Positions 1-10,136 of a stretch of 64,000 nt of DNA are shown here, in pieces. The stretch comes from Pectobacterium parmentieri (GTDB lineage Bacteria; Pseudomonadota; Gammaproteobacteria; Enterobacterales; Enterobacteriaceae). Numbering within the stretch: position 1 is the stretch's first letter; every line of letters begins with the position of its first letter. The translations under genes were made by a program, and so were the position numbers. The DNA lies in contig NZ_CP015749.1 in assembly GCF_001742145.1 (NCBI RefSeq), forward strand, positions 124,001 through 188,000, read 5' to 3'. The notes beneath the pieces are model-generated. The model saw only the letters and a list, made by a program, of their open reading frames with translations. It was not told where the DNA came from and made no database searches.

Positions 1-741
1 TGTATGGATGACATCATTTTGGCATCTGATGTGGTGATGGTCGCGCGTGGCGATCTGGGTGTGGAGATTGGTGATGCTGCGCTGGTTGGTGTGCAAAAAG
101 CGCTGATCCAACGCGCTCGTCGTCTTAATCGCGTTGTGATTACGGCGACGCAAATGATGGAGTCGATGATTGCCAGCCCGATGCCAACGCGTGCTGAAGT
201 GATGGATGTCGCGAATGCCGTATTGGATGGTACGGATGCCGTCATGCTATCGGCAGAAACCGCCGCGGGGAGCTACCCGGAAGAAACGGTCATCGCTATG
301 GCGAACGTGTGTTTGGGGGCAGAAAAAGAGCCTCAGGTCACCGTATCTAAGCACCGGCTTGACGTTGAATTCGATAATGTTGAAGAAACGATCGCCATGT
401 CGACCATGTATGCAGCAAACCACCTTAAAGGTGTAAAAGCAATTGTCACTATGACCGAATCAGGGCGTACTGCACGGATGACCTCGCGTATTACGTCGGG
501 CTTACCGATTTTTGCACTGTCCCGTCATGAGAAGACATTGAATCTCGCGGCACTCTATCGTGGTGTAACGCCGTTATTTTTTGCTAGCAAAGCTGAAGGG
601 GTTGCGGCTGCGCACGATGCCATTACGTTACTGCGCGAAAAGGGCTATCTGGCTTCTGGAGATTTAGTGTTACTCACGCAGGGCGATCAAATGAGTCTGG
701 TTGGCAGCTCAAATACCTGCCGCATCATGCAGGTCTCCTAA
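1..741 (+). CDS. pykA: Pyruvate kinase II, C-terminal half (cut by window edge)
   Basis: This is the last step of glycolysis, converting phosphoenolpyruvate and ADP to pyruvate and ATP in the cytoplasm. The reading frame is open from the first base, so the N-terminal half (about 230 of roughly 480 residues) lies outside the window. Visible landmarks are the active-site stretch [11 protein letters not shown] and the signature TATQMMESM, followed by the C-terminal allosteric domain ending CRIMQVS. The sequence resembles E. coli PykA (the AMP-activated isozyme) more than PykF, judged from memory of segments such as [14 protein letters not shown] hairpin at 781-807 may end the transcript. Confidence 0.93.
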   Translation, partial: CMDDIILASDVVMVARGDLGVEIGDAALVGVQKALIQRARRLNRVVITATQMMESMIASPMPTRAEVMDVANAVLDGTDAVMLSAETAAGSYPEETVIAMANVCLGAEKEPQVTVSKHRLDVEFDNVEETIAMSTMYAANHLKGVKAIVTMTESGRTARMTSRITSGLPIFALSRHEKTLNLAALYRGVTPLFFASKAEGVAAAHDAITLLREKGYLASGDLVLLTQGDQMSLVGSSNTCRIMQVS

Positions 742-780
742 TATATCCTTATTCGTTAAATTGGATATATATTGGTTATA

Positions 781-807
781 TACCTGAAATATAAATTATT
801 TCAGGTA
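781..807 (+). terminator. Stem-loop downstream of pykA
   Basis: TACCTGAAATA and TATTTCAGGTA form a perfect 11-bp stem with a 5-base loop, 40 bp after the pykA stop. The following run CGTAACATCTTTT is only partly T-rich, so it is a plausible but imperfect intrinsic terminator. Confidence 0.5.
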
Positions 808-1066
808 CGTAACATCTTTTAATTCATTTTTATTGATGCTTTTGTTTGGGTTTTTATGTTGACGATAATAAATAATTGATAACAGCTAATTTAACTAATT
901 AAAGTTGATTTTCATTCCCGTCGGGAAACAATGAGTGGCTGTTTTCTTTTTTGTAATAATAATTGGCGTGGTTTTATTAACGTGAAACATGATGACGATA
1001 AATAGATATTAAGTGAGAGCTTAACATTCACGTTATATTTTATGCCACCTACGCCGGGGATAATTT
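808..1066. other. AT-rich gap before the cdaR-type gene
   Basis: With the pykA stem-loop this makes a 325-bp gap between genes. It is strongly AT-rich and must hold the promoter of the regulator gene. The only other structure noted is the short palindrome CCCGTCGGG near 918. I see no coding potential on either strand. Confidence 0.5.
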
Positions 1067-2221
1067 ATGGCTGACTATGATTTTGATGATAAATTGGCGC
1101 GCTCTATTGTGACAAGGACTATGCAGATTATTGATTGCAATGTGAATGTCATGGATGCGCGAGGGCGGATTATCGGCAGTGGTGATAAGGAACGTGTTGG
1201 CGAAATACATGAAGGCGCACTGTTAGCGCTCACGCAGGAACGTATTGTTAATATTGATGACGCATCCGTGCATATGCTACAGGGGGTCAGACCGGGTGTT
1301 AATCTGCCGCTACGTTTAAATGGGAATATTGTCGGCGTGATTGGGCTAACGGGTACGCCAGCGGGGTTGCGTCAATATGGTGAATTAGTCTGTATGACAG
1401 CGGAAATGATGCTGGAACAGGCACGATTACTCCAACTACTGGCACAAAATAGCCGTTTGCGAGAAGAGTTGGTACTCAGTCTGGTGCGCAGTTCTGCCTA
1501 TTCAGCCACGCAGTGCGAATGGGCGCAGCGATTAGGGGTCGATCTGCAAAAGCCCCGGATTGCGATGGTTGTTGAATTGGACAGCGGGCAACTGGGGGTC
1601 AGCACTGCGATGACAGAACTCCAGCAGTTGCAGTCACTGTTGATGGAAACCGATAAAGATGACCTGATGGCGATAGTCTCTCTGACTGAGATGGTGGTAC
1701 TTAAGCCCGCGTTTATCCATGCAGAACGGTGGGAGCCTGAAGAACATAAACGGCGAATGGAGAAGTTATATCATCGACTGCAAGAAGGAAGCTCTCTGCG
1801 TGTGCGTCTGGCATTAGGCAACTTTTTTCCCGGTGACGGCGGCGTTGAGCGTTCATACCATACGGCAAAAACCACTATGAAAGCAGGTAAGCAGCGCATG
1901 CCAGAAACACCATGCTACTGCTATCAGGACATGGAGTTACCTGTCCTCCTCGATAGCCTACGTGGAGGATGGCAGGCCAACGAACTGGTGCGTCCACTGC
2001 GCCGTCTAAAAGCGATGGATAGCAATGGGGTATTCAGAAAAACGCTGCATACCTGGTTCAGACATAATTTACAGGCCGCCGTCACCGCGAATGCGCTCTA
2101 TATTCATAAGAATACGCTGGAATACCGACTGCGGCGTATTTCTGAACTGACAGGACTCAATCTGGCAAATTTTGACGATCGTTTCTTGCTTTATGTCGCG
2201 GTACAGTTGGACGATGACTAA
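1067..2221 (+). CDS. cdaR: CdaR-type sugar-diacid transcriptional regulator
   Basis: This is a cytoplasmic activator of the CdaR family, which in E. coli senses glucarate, galactarate or glycerate and turns on their uptake and breakdown genes. The 384-residue protein has the N-terminal diacid-recognition domain (residues ~5-135, with VMDARGRIIGSGD and GVIGLTG), a central GGDEF-like region, and a C-terminal PucR-type helix-turn-helix (HTH_30) with the hallmark HKNTLEYRLRRISELTGL. Similarity to E. coli CdaR is high along the whole length. No glucarate or galactarate catabolic gene lies beside it, so its targets must be elsewhere. Neighbours are pykA upstream and a convergent LacI-family gene. 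Confidence 0.9.
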   Translation: MADYDFDDKLARSIVTRTMQIIDCNVNVMDARGRIIGSGDKERVGEIHEGALLALTQERIVNIDDASVHMLQGVRPGVNLPLRLNGNIVGVIGLTGTPAGLRQYGELVCMTAEMMLEQARLLQLLAQNSRLREELVLSLVRSSAYSATQCEWAQRLGVDLQKPRIAMVVELDSGQLGVSTAMTELQQLQSLLMETDKDDLMAIVSLTEMVVLKPAFIHAERWEPEEHKRRMEKLYHRLQEGSSLRVRLALGNFFPGDGGVERSYHTAKTTMKAGKQRMPETPCYCYQDMELPVLLDSLRGGWQANELVRPLRRLKAMDSNGVFRKTLHTWFRHNLQAAVTANALYIHKNTLEYRLRRISELTGLNLANFDDRFLLYVAVQLDDD

Positions 2222-2282
2222 AGCGTGAAAACGGGAATGTTCATCATGGTAATGACGTGCTGAAGTGTCCGAGTCGGTAGTA

Positions 2283-3296
2283 TTACGCAGTAAAGTATGG
2301 CCCTTTCTGTACCGATTCACGTAGCTTCAGTTCGCCAGTAAAAGGTTGCAGCGGTTTGATGTCTTTGCCCGCAATCAGATCCAGCACCTGCGTAATCGCG
2401 GTGGCGGCCATCTCTTCAATCGGCATGTAAACGGTGGAAAGTGAAGGGTGCAGGTAGGTCGCACAGGGTTCGTCGTCAAAACCAAAAACGGAGACATCCT
2501 GCGGTAATTTTTTCCCCGCCTCGTACAGCGCTTTCATCGCGCCAATCGCCATGTCATCGTTGCTGACGAACAACGCGCTAAAGTTAACGCCGTTATTCAG
2601 CAACTGGCGTGCGGCTTGATAACCGCTGGCAACCATGCTGGTTCCGTGTGCCACTCGACGTGGGTCAACCTCGATCTGATGAGCGAGTAAGGCTTGCTGA
2701 TAGCCCGCGAGCCGCGCCTGTGCCGTCGGTGTTTTCATCGGTGCGGTGATGCAGGCAATCTCGCGGTGGCCCTGTTCTATCAGGTAATTCACCACGTCAA
2801 ATGCCGCCTGCTGCTGGCGGAAGAAAATACAGCGTTCCCGCGCCTGTGGCAGATCGCGATTCATCACCATCATCGGAATGGTTAACGTATCGAGTAGCAC
2901 CATGAGGTCGGCTTCGGACATATAACGGGTGTAGAGAATAATGGCGTCGCATTGTCTGTCAGACAGCAACTGCACTGCGCGCTTTTCGTCTTCCGGCGTA
3001 TCGTGTCCATCGGTCACAATCAGATGTTTACCACTGCTTTCGGCCATTTCTGCGGCGCGGCGCAGCAGGCGGCCAAAGTAGGGGCCGTCAAAATTGGAGA
3101 TGACGAGCCCAATGCTGTTTGAAGTGCGGCGAGCCAGCGAGCGCGCGAGAAAATTAGGGCGGTAGCCAAGTTCATCCATGGCTTGAAATACCGCATCGCG
3201 CGTAGATTGTTTGACCTGCCCGGTGCCATTTAGCACCCTGGATACGGTGGCTTTAGACACCCCTGCGCGTTTCGCCACCTCAAGCATGGTTTTCAT
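2283..3296 (-). CDS. LacI/GalR-family transcriptional repressor, AscG-like
   Basis: A DNA-binding repressor of 337 residues. The N-terminal LacI helix-turn-helix is intact (residues 3-50, MLEVAKRAGVSKATVSRVLNG, then YRPNFLARSL for the hinge). A periplasmic-binding-protein-like sugar-sensing core follows, with the typical SNDDMAIGAMKAL and FGFDD segments. It most resembles AscG, the E. coli repressor of a cryptic beta-glucoside operon, but no sugar transporter or glycosidase is adjacent, so the inducer and targets are unknown. The ATG is preceded by AAGG at suitable spacing. It runs convergent with the cdaR-type gene and divergent from the acetyltransferase gene. Confidence 0.85.
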   Translation of the reverse strand: MKTMLEVAKRAGVSKATVSRVLNGTGQVKQSTRDAVFQAMDELGYRPNFLARSLARRTSNSIGLVISNFDGPYFGRLLRRAAEMAESSGKHLIVTDGHDTPEDEKRAVQLLSDRQCDAIILYTRYMSEADLMVLLDTLTIPMMVMNRDLPQARERCIFFRQQQAAFDVVNYLIEQGHREIACITAPMKTPTAQARLAGYQQALLAHQIEVDPRRVAHGTSMVASGYQAARQLLNNGVNFSALFVSNDDMAIGAMKALYEAGKKLPQDVSVFGFDDEPCATYLHPSLSTVYMPIEEMAATAITQVLDLIAGKDIKPLQPFTGELKLRESVQKGPYFTA

Positions 3297-3588
3297 AGCT
3301 GTGCCTTAATTGAGTATGATGACGGGCTGAAATGCCTATCCATCCTTGTTCATATGGCATGATATCACAGGCATATTGTCGGATTTAACGGTTGATGTTC
3401 GTTTCTTAACCAAATTTTTGTCAGTTTTGTGATGTCGCCATTTCGCACTTTCCTCCTGAATAACATGTGGAAACGTATGGCGTTAGCCAGGCGAGGTATT
3501 TACAGATGCGTAGACGAGCGAGAAGGTACTGCCGATAGGTATCAGTGATTTGATGGTAATTTTTTTGATTCTATAAATATTTTACAGG
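3297..3588. other. Divergent promoter region, LacI-family gene / acetyltransferase
   Basis: About 290-300 bp lie between two divergent genes. The stretch must hold both promoters, and LacI-family genes are often autoregulated from such a site. I could not pick out a convincing symmetric operator by eye. Confidence 0.4.
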
Positions 3589-3600
3589 TTGGGTATCACT

Positions 3601-4053
3601 ATGGTGGAGATTGTTTATCTGGCGGATCATCCCCAGCATCAGGAGCAGGTGATCGACTGGATATGGCAGGCATTCGGTAGCCAGAACAGCCGTGAATTCT
3701 TTGCCAGCGTGGTGCGCAATAGCCTGAACCCTGCGGCGCTGCCGCTGACGTTTATCGCGCTGGATGGCGAGTGTATCGTCGGGACGGTGGGGCTCTGGCG
3801 CTGCGATTTAATTAGCCGACAGGATCTGACGCCTTGGCTGGCGTCGCTGTATGTGGCAGAAAGTTATCGTGATAAAGGGCTGGGCGCGGCGCTGCAACGG
3901 CACGTATTGGAGTTCTGTCGCCGTGCAGGCTTTGACGATCTGTACCTGTATGCCACGTTTAGCGGCTATTACGAAAAGCACGGCTGGTGTTACATCGGCG
4001 ATGGGTTGGACTACCCGGATAAAGCGGTGCGGTTGTATCACCAGTCGCTGTAG
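3601..4053 (+). CDS. GNAT-family N-acetyltransferase
   Basis: A small acetyltransferase of about 150 residues that should transfer an acetyl group from acetyl-CoA to an unidentified substrate. The middle of the protein carries the acetyl-CoA-binding signature: LYVAESYRDKGLGAALQRHVLEF matches the R-x-x-G-x-G/A motif, and the final strand reads FSGYYEKHGW. The ATG at 3601 is chosen; an in-frame TTG at 3589 could add four residues, and AGG upstream fits either. It stands alone, divergent from the LacI-family gene. Substrate cannot be inferred from sequence or neighbours. Confidence 0.8.
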   Translation: MVEIVYLADHPQHQEQVIDWIWQAFGSQNSREFFASVVRNSLNPAALPLTFIALDGECIVGTVGLWRCDLISRQDLTPWLASLYVAESYRDKGLGAALQRHVLEFCRRAGFDDLYLYATFSGYYEKHGWCYIGDGLDYPDKAVRLYHQSL

Positions 4054-4116
4054 GCTGTCCCTTCGTCTTAGTCATGTTTCTATGCAAATTCAGAGGCAGT
4101 TTCGTGCGCGATAATA

Positions 4117-4353
4117 CCGTTATTTTCATGCTAGCTCGTAGCACGCGCCCGACACGGGACGGCTCAAGCGCCGCTCGCCCCGTGACCCCAGGCTTACGGC
4201 TAAATTATGCCGCTACGCGGTTCCATCGGTACTCTTGACCGCTAACCGAGCCGCCAGTGACGCGTTCCCGACGCGGCACTGGCTTTCGCGGTGTCCATGC
4301 CGCTCACTCGGCGGCCAAGCCCACCGATGCATAATTTTTACGCCAGATAACGG
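4117..4353. repeat. Nested, GC-rich palindromic element
   Basis: The 365-bp gap between the acetyltransferase and chemoreceptor 1 holds several nested inverted pairs: CCGTTAT (4117-4123) with ATAACGG (4347-4353); AAATTATGC (4202-4210) with GCATAATTT (4329-4337); ATCGGT (4225-4230) with ACCGAT (4323-4328); GCCAGTGACGCG (4253-4264) with CGCGGCACTGGC (4272-4283, one mismatch, 7-base loop); and CACGGG (4153-4158) with CCCGTG (4179-4184). The core is GC-rich, unlike the surrounding spacer. It looks like a non-coding interspersed repeat, but only one copy is in this window, so family membership is unproven. Confidence 0.5.
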
Positions 4354-4418
4354 CAAAACCCATTATAAGTCGTAGTGCTTCCAGCACTGTGCAGAGGAGG
4401 GCTGAAGGGAATATGACA

Positions 4419-6074
4419 TCAGAACGATGTCCAGTCTCCTTCACCGGTTGCAGCGTTGCCTTTACTTGGTGCGGCCAGCGCAGGTTGGAGGGCTAATGTT
4501 GGTGTTGCCACTGGTGTACGGGCGATCTGATGGCTGTTGTCTAGGCGGAACTGACTGACCGTTTCGGTCAACTGTGCCGCCTGCTGTTGTAGAGACTGCG
4601 TGGCGGCCGATGCTTCGTTCACCAGCGACGCATTCTGCTGAGTGGTGACTTCCATCTGGTTCACGGCAACATTCACCTGCTCGATTCCCATCGTCTGTTC
4701 ATTGCTGGCGGAGCTGATCTCTCCAACCAGATCGCTGACCTTGCGCACGCCGCTGACGATATCCTGTATCGATGCGCCGGCCTGTACCACCAGTCGGTTG
4801 CCCGCTTCCACGGTCTGAACGGAGCGATCGATCAACTCCTTAATCTCTTTAGCCGCAGAGGCGCTGCGTTGCGCCAGGCTGCGCACTTCACTCGCGACCA
4901 CGGCGAAACCACGTCCTTGTTCACCCGCTCGCGCGGCTTCTACGGCGGCATTCAACGCCAGAATGTTGGTCTGGAAGGCGATGCTGTCGATGACGCCGAT
5001 GATATCGACGATCTTCTTCGATGAAGAGTCGATCGCGCCCATTGTTTTCACCACTTCTGTCACTAATTGTCCACCCGACTGCGCTTGCTGCGTGGTCGAT
5101 TGTGCCAGTTGGTTGGCCTGACGAGCGTTATCGGCATTCTGCCTGACCGTCGAGCTTAATTGCTCAATGGAGGCTGCCGTTTCCTGTAGAGCACTGGCCT
5201 GTTCTTCCGTGCGGCTGGAAAGGTCGATGTTGCCTGCGGCAAGCTGTGAAGAGGCCCCGGCGATGGACTCGGAACCTTGGCGAACTTCGCCAACGATGGA
5301 ACGTAGGCGCACGGTCATATCTTGCAGGGCGTGTAGCAGTTGGGCGGCTTCGTCACGTCCTTCTGGTTGTATATTATGCGTCAGATCGCCCGCCGCGACG
5401 GCTTGCGTAGCCTGTACGGCACGCGACAGCGGTTGCACGATACTGCGTGTGAGCACCCAGGCAATCAGAACACCGATGATGGCGCTCAGTACGCCAGTGA
5501 CGGCAAGGATGAGATCGCCACGGCTTGCGCCAGCGTTAATGTCTTGTCCCATTTGGTCGATGCTGGCGCGCTGGTGGTCGCGCAGCGCTTCCACACTTGT
5601 CAGATAGCCATTGGAAGCGGGAACGAACTCATTGTCGAACAATGTTCTGGCACGATCGAAATTGCCTGCCCCTTTTTCCGTGATAATCGCATCACGCTTT
5701 TTGATGTAGGACTGACGATATTCGCCAACCTTATCGAATAAGGCTTTTTCTTCGGGCGTTGATATCAGGCTGGCAAAATCCTCCTGCCGTTTAGCGCTTT
5801 CTTTACTGGCGCGAGTGTTTTCTGCGGCAAATAGCTCAACCAGCGAATCGTCATTGCTGCGTGCTACCGCCATACTGCGCTGAACCCCTGCGACGAGCGT
5901 GGCATGCCAGTCCGCTGCCAGCCGTTCTTTGCGCAGCGGCTCTTGCATCATTTCTTGTGTTCTCTGGGACACCTGGTTGAGTTGATAAATACCGCTGGTC
6001 AGCATGACCAGCGAAAGCGCAATAAGCAGGCCAAAGCCGCTGGCCAGCCGGGTACCTATTTTGTAGTTCTTCAT
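4419..6074 (-). CDS. Methyl-accepting chemotaxis protein 1 (with CheR-binding tail)
   Basis: An inner-membrane chemoreceptor of 551 residues. It has a first membrane segment at ~10-32, a periplasmic four-helix-bundle sensor (~33-187), a second membrane segment (~188-210), a HAMP domain (~211-265) and the long signalling coiled coil. The kinase-control tip at ~362-396 contains [20 protein letters not shown] and [11 protein letters not shown]. The last five residues are DWTSF, matching the xWxxF form of the CheR/CheB tether (NWETF in E. coli Tsr). It is the only one of the five receptors here with such a tail. The ligand is unknown. I saw no clear sigma-28 promoter upstream. Confidence 0.93.
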   Translation of the reverse strand: MKNYKIGTRLASGFGLLIALSLVMLTSGIYQLNQVSQRTQEMMQEPLRKERLAADWHATLVAGVQRSMAVARSNDDSLVELFAAENTRASKESAKRQEDFASLISTPEEKALFDKVGEYRQSYIKKRDAIITEKGAGNFDRARTLFDNEFVPASNGYLTSVEALRDHQRASIDQMGQDINAGASRGDLILAVTGVLSAIIGVLIAWVLTRSIVQPLSRAVQATQAVAAGDLTHNIQPEGRDEAAQLLHALQDMTVRLRSIVGEVRQGSESIAGASSQLAAGNIDLSSRTEEQASALQETAASIEQLSSTVRQNADNARQANQLAQSTTQQAQSGGQLVTEVVKTMGAIDSSSKKIVDIIGVIDSIAFQTNILALNAAVEAARAGEQGRGFAVVASEVRSLAQRSASAAKEIKELIDRSVQTVEAGNRLVVQAGASIQDIVSGVRKVSDLVGEISSASNEQTMGIEQVNVAVNQMEVTTQQNASLVNEASAATQSLQQQAAQLTETVSQFRLDNSHQIARTPVATPTLALQPALAAPSKGNAATGEGDWTSF

Positions 6075-6438
6075 TATCCGTTACACACACCTGGTTAAAT
6101 TTAGCGTCTGCCCCATGCAGACTCCGCGATTTTACTCCTTACTTTCTGATTGATTCTGCTGAAAAACTGGACTAACACCCCTTTGTTTGAAGGGTCATTT
6201 TTCCATAAAAAACTAAGAAATGTGATCGGGAGGTTATTGATGGGGAAATGGCGAAAAATAGGAATCGGAGTGAAAAGGAACCTTTAGGGGCAAATAGCGG
6301 CATTTATCTGGTGCAAGGGCGCAAAGAAGGCGGTTGGCTTACATGATTCGCTAAAATTTTACAGTTGGTTGCACTTATAGGATAACTCTTTCGATTCATC
6401 GCTGGTGAAGATAAGTCGCGATCCTTAGAGTAACAAGT

Positions 6439-6531
6439 CCCAGAGGTATTGATTGGTGATATATCAATGTACTCTGTACATTGAAATCATTTGATTACAC
6501 CAACCTACGCGGATGCGTAGGTTTTTTTTTT
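6439..6531 (+). ncRNA. omrA: OmrA/OmrB-family small regulatory RNA
   Basis: In E. coli OmrA and OmrB are tandem Hfq-dependent RNAs between aas and galR. They are induced by EnvZ/OmpR and repress outer-membrane receptors, curli and flagellar regulators through their shared 5' end. Here a single copy lies just upstream of aas. The start CCCAGAGGTATTGATTGGTG is recalled as identical to E. coli OmrA. The 3' end ACCAACCTACGCGGATGCG followed by AGGTTTTTTTTTT is the same terminator hairpin with one pair changed. Length is about 93 nt against 82-88 in E. coli. The middle differs, as it does between OmrA and OmrB. The rest of the 6075-6718 gap holds only promoter DNA. Confidence 0.9.
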
Positions 6532-6616
6532 GTCTGAACTCCCAGCTTTCGCTATCTCCAGCGCGATTAATGCTATGTGAATGATGTGCTGACAGCAATC
6601 TTCGCGTTCAGTCGCG

Positions 6617-6640
6617 TACCCGTCACTTGAAGTATGATAT
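6617..6640. repeat. Possible remnant of the interspersed palindromic repeat
   Basis: TACCCGTCA is joined directly to CTTGAAGTATGA. These are the two outer ends of the repeat found complete at 45205, 54098 and 62880, so this may be an internally deleted copy just upstream of aas. It is short enough to be chance. Confidence 0.3.
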
Positions 6641-6718
6641 GTATGTAGTATTTTGACGTATCGCTTGATGGTTTGCACCTCAGCAAGCTACTTGTTTATC
6701 TGTCTATTGGGAGAAGGC

Positions 6719-8896
6719 ATGATTCATACCCTGTTACGTTGGGTGTTCCAGCGTCTGTACCGCATCCGGATCGAGGGTGACAGTAGCCAATTTCAGCAAT
6801 CCAAATTGCTCATCACCCCCAATCACGTCTCTTTTCTTGATGGCGTCCTGCTGGCGTTATTCTTACCGATAAAACCCGTCTTTGCCGTGTATTCCTCGAT
6901 TTCCGATCGCTGGTTTATGCGCTGGCTGAAGCCTTATATCGATTTTGTACCGTTAGATCCTACCAAACCTCTGGCGATCAAGGGGTTGATCAAAGTGATC
7001 GAACGCGGCCAGCCTGTCGTCGTTTTCCCGGAAGGGCGTATTAGCGTCACCGGATCGCTGATGAAGATTTACAGCGGGGCGGCGTTTGTTGCGGCGAAAT
7101 CTGGGGCAACGATCATTCCTGTGCGTATTGATGGCGCTGAGTTCACGCCGTTTGGTCGACTGGCGGGCGTATTTAAACGCCGTTGCCTCCCACAGATTAC
7201 TATCACCTATTTGCCTCCTACCACGTTGCCGATGCCGGAAGCCAGTAGCGCCAGAGCACGTCGCGCGATGGCTGGTGAACGCTTGCACCAGATTATGATG
7301 AAGGCACGGATGGACACGCGTCCGCAGCATACACTGTATCAGGCCTTTTTGGCGGCGAGAACCCGTTACGGACGGAACGCTGCCAGCATTGCGGATATCT
7401 CATTCAATGAAGACAGCTATCAGGGCTTATTGAAAAAATCGCTGGGCGTGTCGCGTATTTTACAGCGCTTCACCCGCGCCGATGAGCATGTCGGTATGCT
7501 GTTGCCGAACGCGACCATTACTGCTGCATCCATTCTGGGCGCATCGCTGCGTAACCGCATTCCTGCCATGCTGAACTACACCGCGGGCGCGAAAGGGCTA
7601 CAAAGCGCGATGAAAGCCGCGGGGATAAAAACGATCGTCACGTCTCGCCAGTTTCTTGAAAAGGGAAAGCTGACGGATCTGCCGAAGCAGGTCAGCGAGG
7701 CCAATTGGGTCTATCTGGAAGATTTGAAAGACACCGTGACGCTGGCCGATAAGCTGTGGATTGTGTTTCATCTGCTGTTTCCTGCCCGTGCGATGCTGCC
7801 GCAGAAACCTGATGATGCGGCCATCGTGCTGTTTACCTCCGGTTCCGAGGGGAACCCGAAAGGCGTGGTGCATTCCCATGACAGCCTGCTGGCAAACGTC
7901 GAGCAGATTCGTACCGTGGCGGATTTCACGCCGCGTGACCGCTTTATGTCCGCGTTACCGCTGTTTCATGCCTTTGGCCTGACGGTTGGCCTGTTAACGC
8001 CGCTCATTACGGGCGCGCGCGTGTTTCTCTACCCCAGCCCGCTACATTATCGCATCGTGCCGGAGTTGGTTTACGACCAGAACTGTACTGTGCTGTTTGG
8101 CACGTCTACGTTTTTAGGCAACTATGCACGCTTCGCCCATCCGTATGATTTTGCTCGTCTGCGTTATGTGGTGGCTGGTGCGGAGAAGCTGTCAGAAACG
8201 ACGCGTCAGGTCTGGCAGGATAAATTTGGTATCCGCATTCTGGAAGGGTACGGCGTGACCGAATGTGCGCCGGTGGTGGCGATCAACGTGCCGATGGCGA
8301 CCAAAATCCATTCCGTTGGTCTGCTGTTGCCGGAAATCGAATCACGTTTGATTACGGTGCCGGGCATCACGCGCGGTGGTCGTCTGCAACTGCGCGGGCC
8401 GAATATCATGAAGGGCTATCTGCGGGTAGAAAACCCCGGCGTGCTTGAGACACCTGCGGCAGAAAATGCAGAAGGCGAATTACAACAGGGCTGGTATGAC
8501 ACTGGCGACATTGTCGAACTGGACGAAAGAGGGTTCTGCACCATCATCGGCCGCGTGAAACGTTTTGCCAAGCTGGCGGGAGAGATGGTTTCGCTCGAAA
8601 GCGTGGAGCAGTTGGCAGTGAAAGTGTCGCCGGAAGCGGAACATGCCGCCAGTGCAAAAAGTGACAGCAGTAAAGGCGAGGCATTGGTGCTGTTTACCAC
8701 GGACAGCCAGATAACCCGTGATGCGTTGCTTGCACAGGCCCGCAGCAGTGGGGTTCCTGAACTGGCAGTGCCGCGTGATATTCGCTATGTAAAAGCGTTA
8801 CCGTTACTCGGCAGCGGCAAGCCTGACTTTGTCACACTGCGCCACATGGCCGAAGAGTCGAGTGCTGAAAAAACCATTACTCAAGCGTCGGAGTAG
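6719..8896 (+). CDS. aas: Bifunctional lysophospholipid acyltransferase / acyl-ACP synthetase
   Basis: Aas re-acylates lyso-phosphatidylethanolamine at the inner membrane, using a fatty acid it first loads onto bound acyl carrier protein. The N-terminal acyltransferase has the catalytic NHVSFLD (HX4D) motif and FPEGRIS. The C-terminal two-thirds is an AMP-binding ligase with [16 protein letters not shown] and [14 protein letters not shown]. The start at 6719 is chosen because [15 protein letters not shown] aligns with the E. coli N-terminus and GGGAGAAGGC precedes it; an upstream in-frame start at 6653 would add 22 unmatched residues. The product is then 725 residues. It is followed after 5 bp by lplT, whose product supplies its substrate. 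Confidence 0.95.
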   Translation: MIHTLLRWVFQRLYRIRIEGDSSQFQQSKLLITPNHVSFLDGVLLALFLPIKPVFAVYSSISDRWFMRWLKPYIDFVPLDPTKPLAIKGLIKVIERGQPVVVFPEGRISVTGSLMKIYSGAAFVAAKSGATIIPVRIDGAEFTPFGRLAGVFKRRCLPQITITYLPPTTLPMPEASSARARRAMAGERLHQIMMKARMDTRPQHTLYQAFLAARTRYGRNAASIADISFNEDSYQGLLKKSLGVSRILQRFTRADEHVGMLLPNATITAASILGASLRNRIPAMLNYTAGAKGLQSAMKAAGIKTIVTSRQFLEKGKLTDLPKQVSEANWVYLEDLKDTVTLADKLWIVFHLLFPARAMLPQKPDDAAIVLFTSGSEGNPKGVVHSHDSLLANVEQIRTVADFTPRDRFMSALPLFHAFGLTVGLLTPLITGARVFLYPSPLHYRIVPELVYDQNCTVLFGTSTFLGNYARFAHPYDFARLRYVVAGAEKLSETTRQVWQDKFGIRILEGYGVTECAPVVAINVPMATKIHSVGLLLPEIESRLITVPGITRGGRLQLRGPNIMKGYLRVENPGVLETPAAENAEGELQQGWYDTGDIVELDERGFCTIIGRVKRFAKLAGEMVSLESVEQLAVKVSPEAEHAASAKSDSSKGEALVLFTTDSQITRDALLAQARSSGVPELAVPRDIRYVKALPLLGSGKPDFVTLRHMAEESSAEKTITQASE

Positions 8897-8901
8897 AGTG
8901 C

Positions 8902-10125
8902 ATGAGTCAACAGACTGAACCCGCGACGCCTTTGCTGTCGCGCAGTATGAGCGCGGTGATTATCGCGCAGTTCTTCTCCGCGTTTGGTGATAATGCACTG
9001 CTGTTTGCCACGTTAGCACTGATCAAACAATTGCTGTATCCCGACTGGAGCCAGCCGTTTTTGCAGATGGGGTTTGTGGCGGCGTACATCATTCTGGCTC
9101 CGTTTGTCGGGCAAATAGCGGATAGCTTCGCCAAAGGACGGGTGATGATGTTTGCCAATACCCTGAAGCTGGCGGGGGCACTGCTGATTTGCGTGGGCGG
9201 CAATCCGTTTATAGGCTACACGCTGGTCGGTATTGGTGCCGCTGCGTATTCGCCTGCGAAATACGGCATTCTGGGTGAGATCACACGCGGCGATCAGTTG
9301 GTCAAGGCTAATGGGTTGATGGAAGCGTCGACCATTGCGGCGATCCTGACCGGCTCCGTAGCAGGCGGCGTGCTGGCGGACTGGAATATTTACGCTGCGC
9401 TGTCGATTTGTGCGGTGGCTTACGGCGTGGCGCTGGGGGCGAATATGCTGATCCCGCATCTTAATGCCGCCCGACCGGGGCAGCCGTGGCACCCGGTGCA
9501 GATGGCGAGCAGTTTCTTTTCTGCCTGTCGGGTTCTGTGGCGTGATGGCGATGCCCGGCTTTCTCTGATTGGCACCAGTATGTTCTGGGGCGCGGGCGTA
9601 ACGCTGCGTTTTCTGCTGGTACTGTGGGTGCCGCACGCGCTTGGGATTACCGATAACGCGACGCCGACGCTGCTTAATGCGATGGTTGCCGTTGGGATTG
9701 TTCTGGGGGCTGGTGGTGCTGCCAGACTGGTTACGCTCGATAACGTGCGGCGCTGCCTGCCTGCGGGGTTCTTGATCGGCGTAGTGGTGGTGATTTTCAC
9801 GCTTCAGCACAACCTTATTAGTGCCTATTCTCTACTAATTCTGCTGGGGGCGCTTGGCGGGTTCTTCATTGTGCCGCTCAATGCGCTGTTACAGGAGCGT
9901 GGGAAGGCCAGCGTCGGTGCGGGAAATGCGATCGCGGTACAGAATCTGGGTGAGAACGGCGCTATGCTGCTAATGCTGGGGCTCTATTCTCTGGTGGTGA
10001 AACTGGGTGTTTCGGTTATCGCAATCGGGGTAGGCTTTGGTGTCTTGTTCGCGCTGGCGATTGCGTTGCTGTGTACATGGCTGATCCTGACTAAACGCCG
10101 CGCACGTTCCGCCGGTGCGGAATAG
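8902..10125 (+). CDS. lplT: Lysophospholipid transporter (flippase)
   Basis: LplT is a major-facilitator-superfamily protein that moves lysophospholipids across the inner membrane to the cytosolic face, where Aas re-acylates them. The 407-residue product is hydrophobic throughout, consistent with 12 membrane helices, and begins with the family-typical segment [20 protein letters not shown]. Five bases separate it from aas and eleven from elaA, so the three form one transcription unit. aas and lplT are fused or adjacent in many bacteria. Confidence 0.94.
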   Translation: MSQQTEPATPLLSRSMSAVIIAQFFSAFGDNALLFATLALIKQLLYPDWSQPFLQMGFVAAYIILAPFVGQIADSFAKGRVMMFANTLKLAGALLICVGGNPFIGYTLVGIGAAAYSPAKYGILGEITRGDQLVKANGLMEASTIAAILTGSVAGGVLADWNIYAALSICAVAYGVALGANMLIPHLNAARPGQPWHPVQMASSFFSACRVLWRDGDARLSLIGTSMFWGAGVTLRFLLVLWVPHALGITDNATPTLLNAMVAVGIVLGAGGAARLVTLDNVRRCLPAGFLIGVVVVIFTLQHNLISAYSLLILLGALGGFFIVPLNALLQERGKASVGAGNAIAVQNLGENGAMLLMLGLYSLVVKLGVSVIAIGVGFGVLFALAIALLCTWLILTKRRARSAGAE

Positions 10126-10136
10126 GAAGGGTTACA

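Noticed and set aside
9013-9810. 265-codon minus-strand ORF
   Set aside because: Lies entirely antisense within lplT; composition is typical of a GC-rich shadow frame with no recognisable family.
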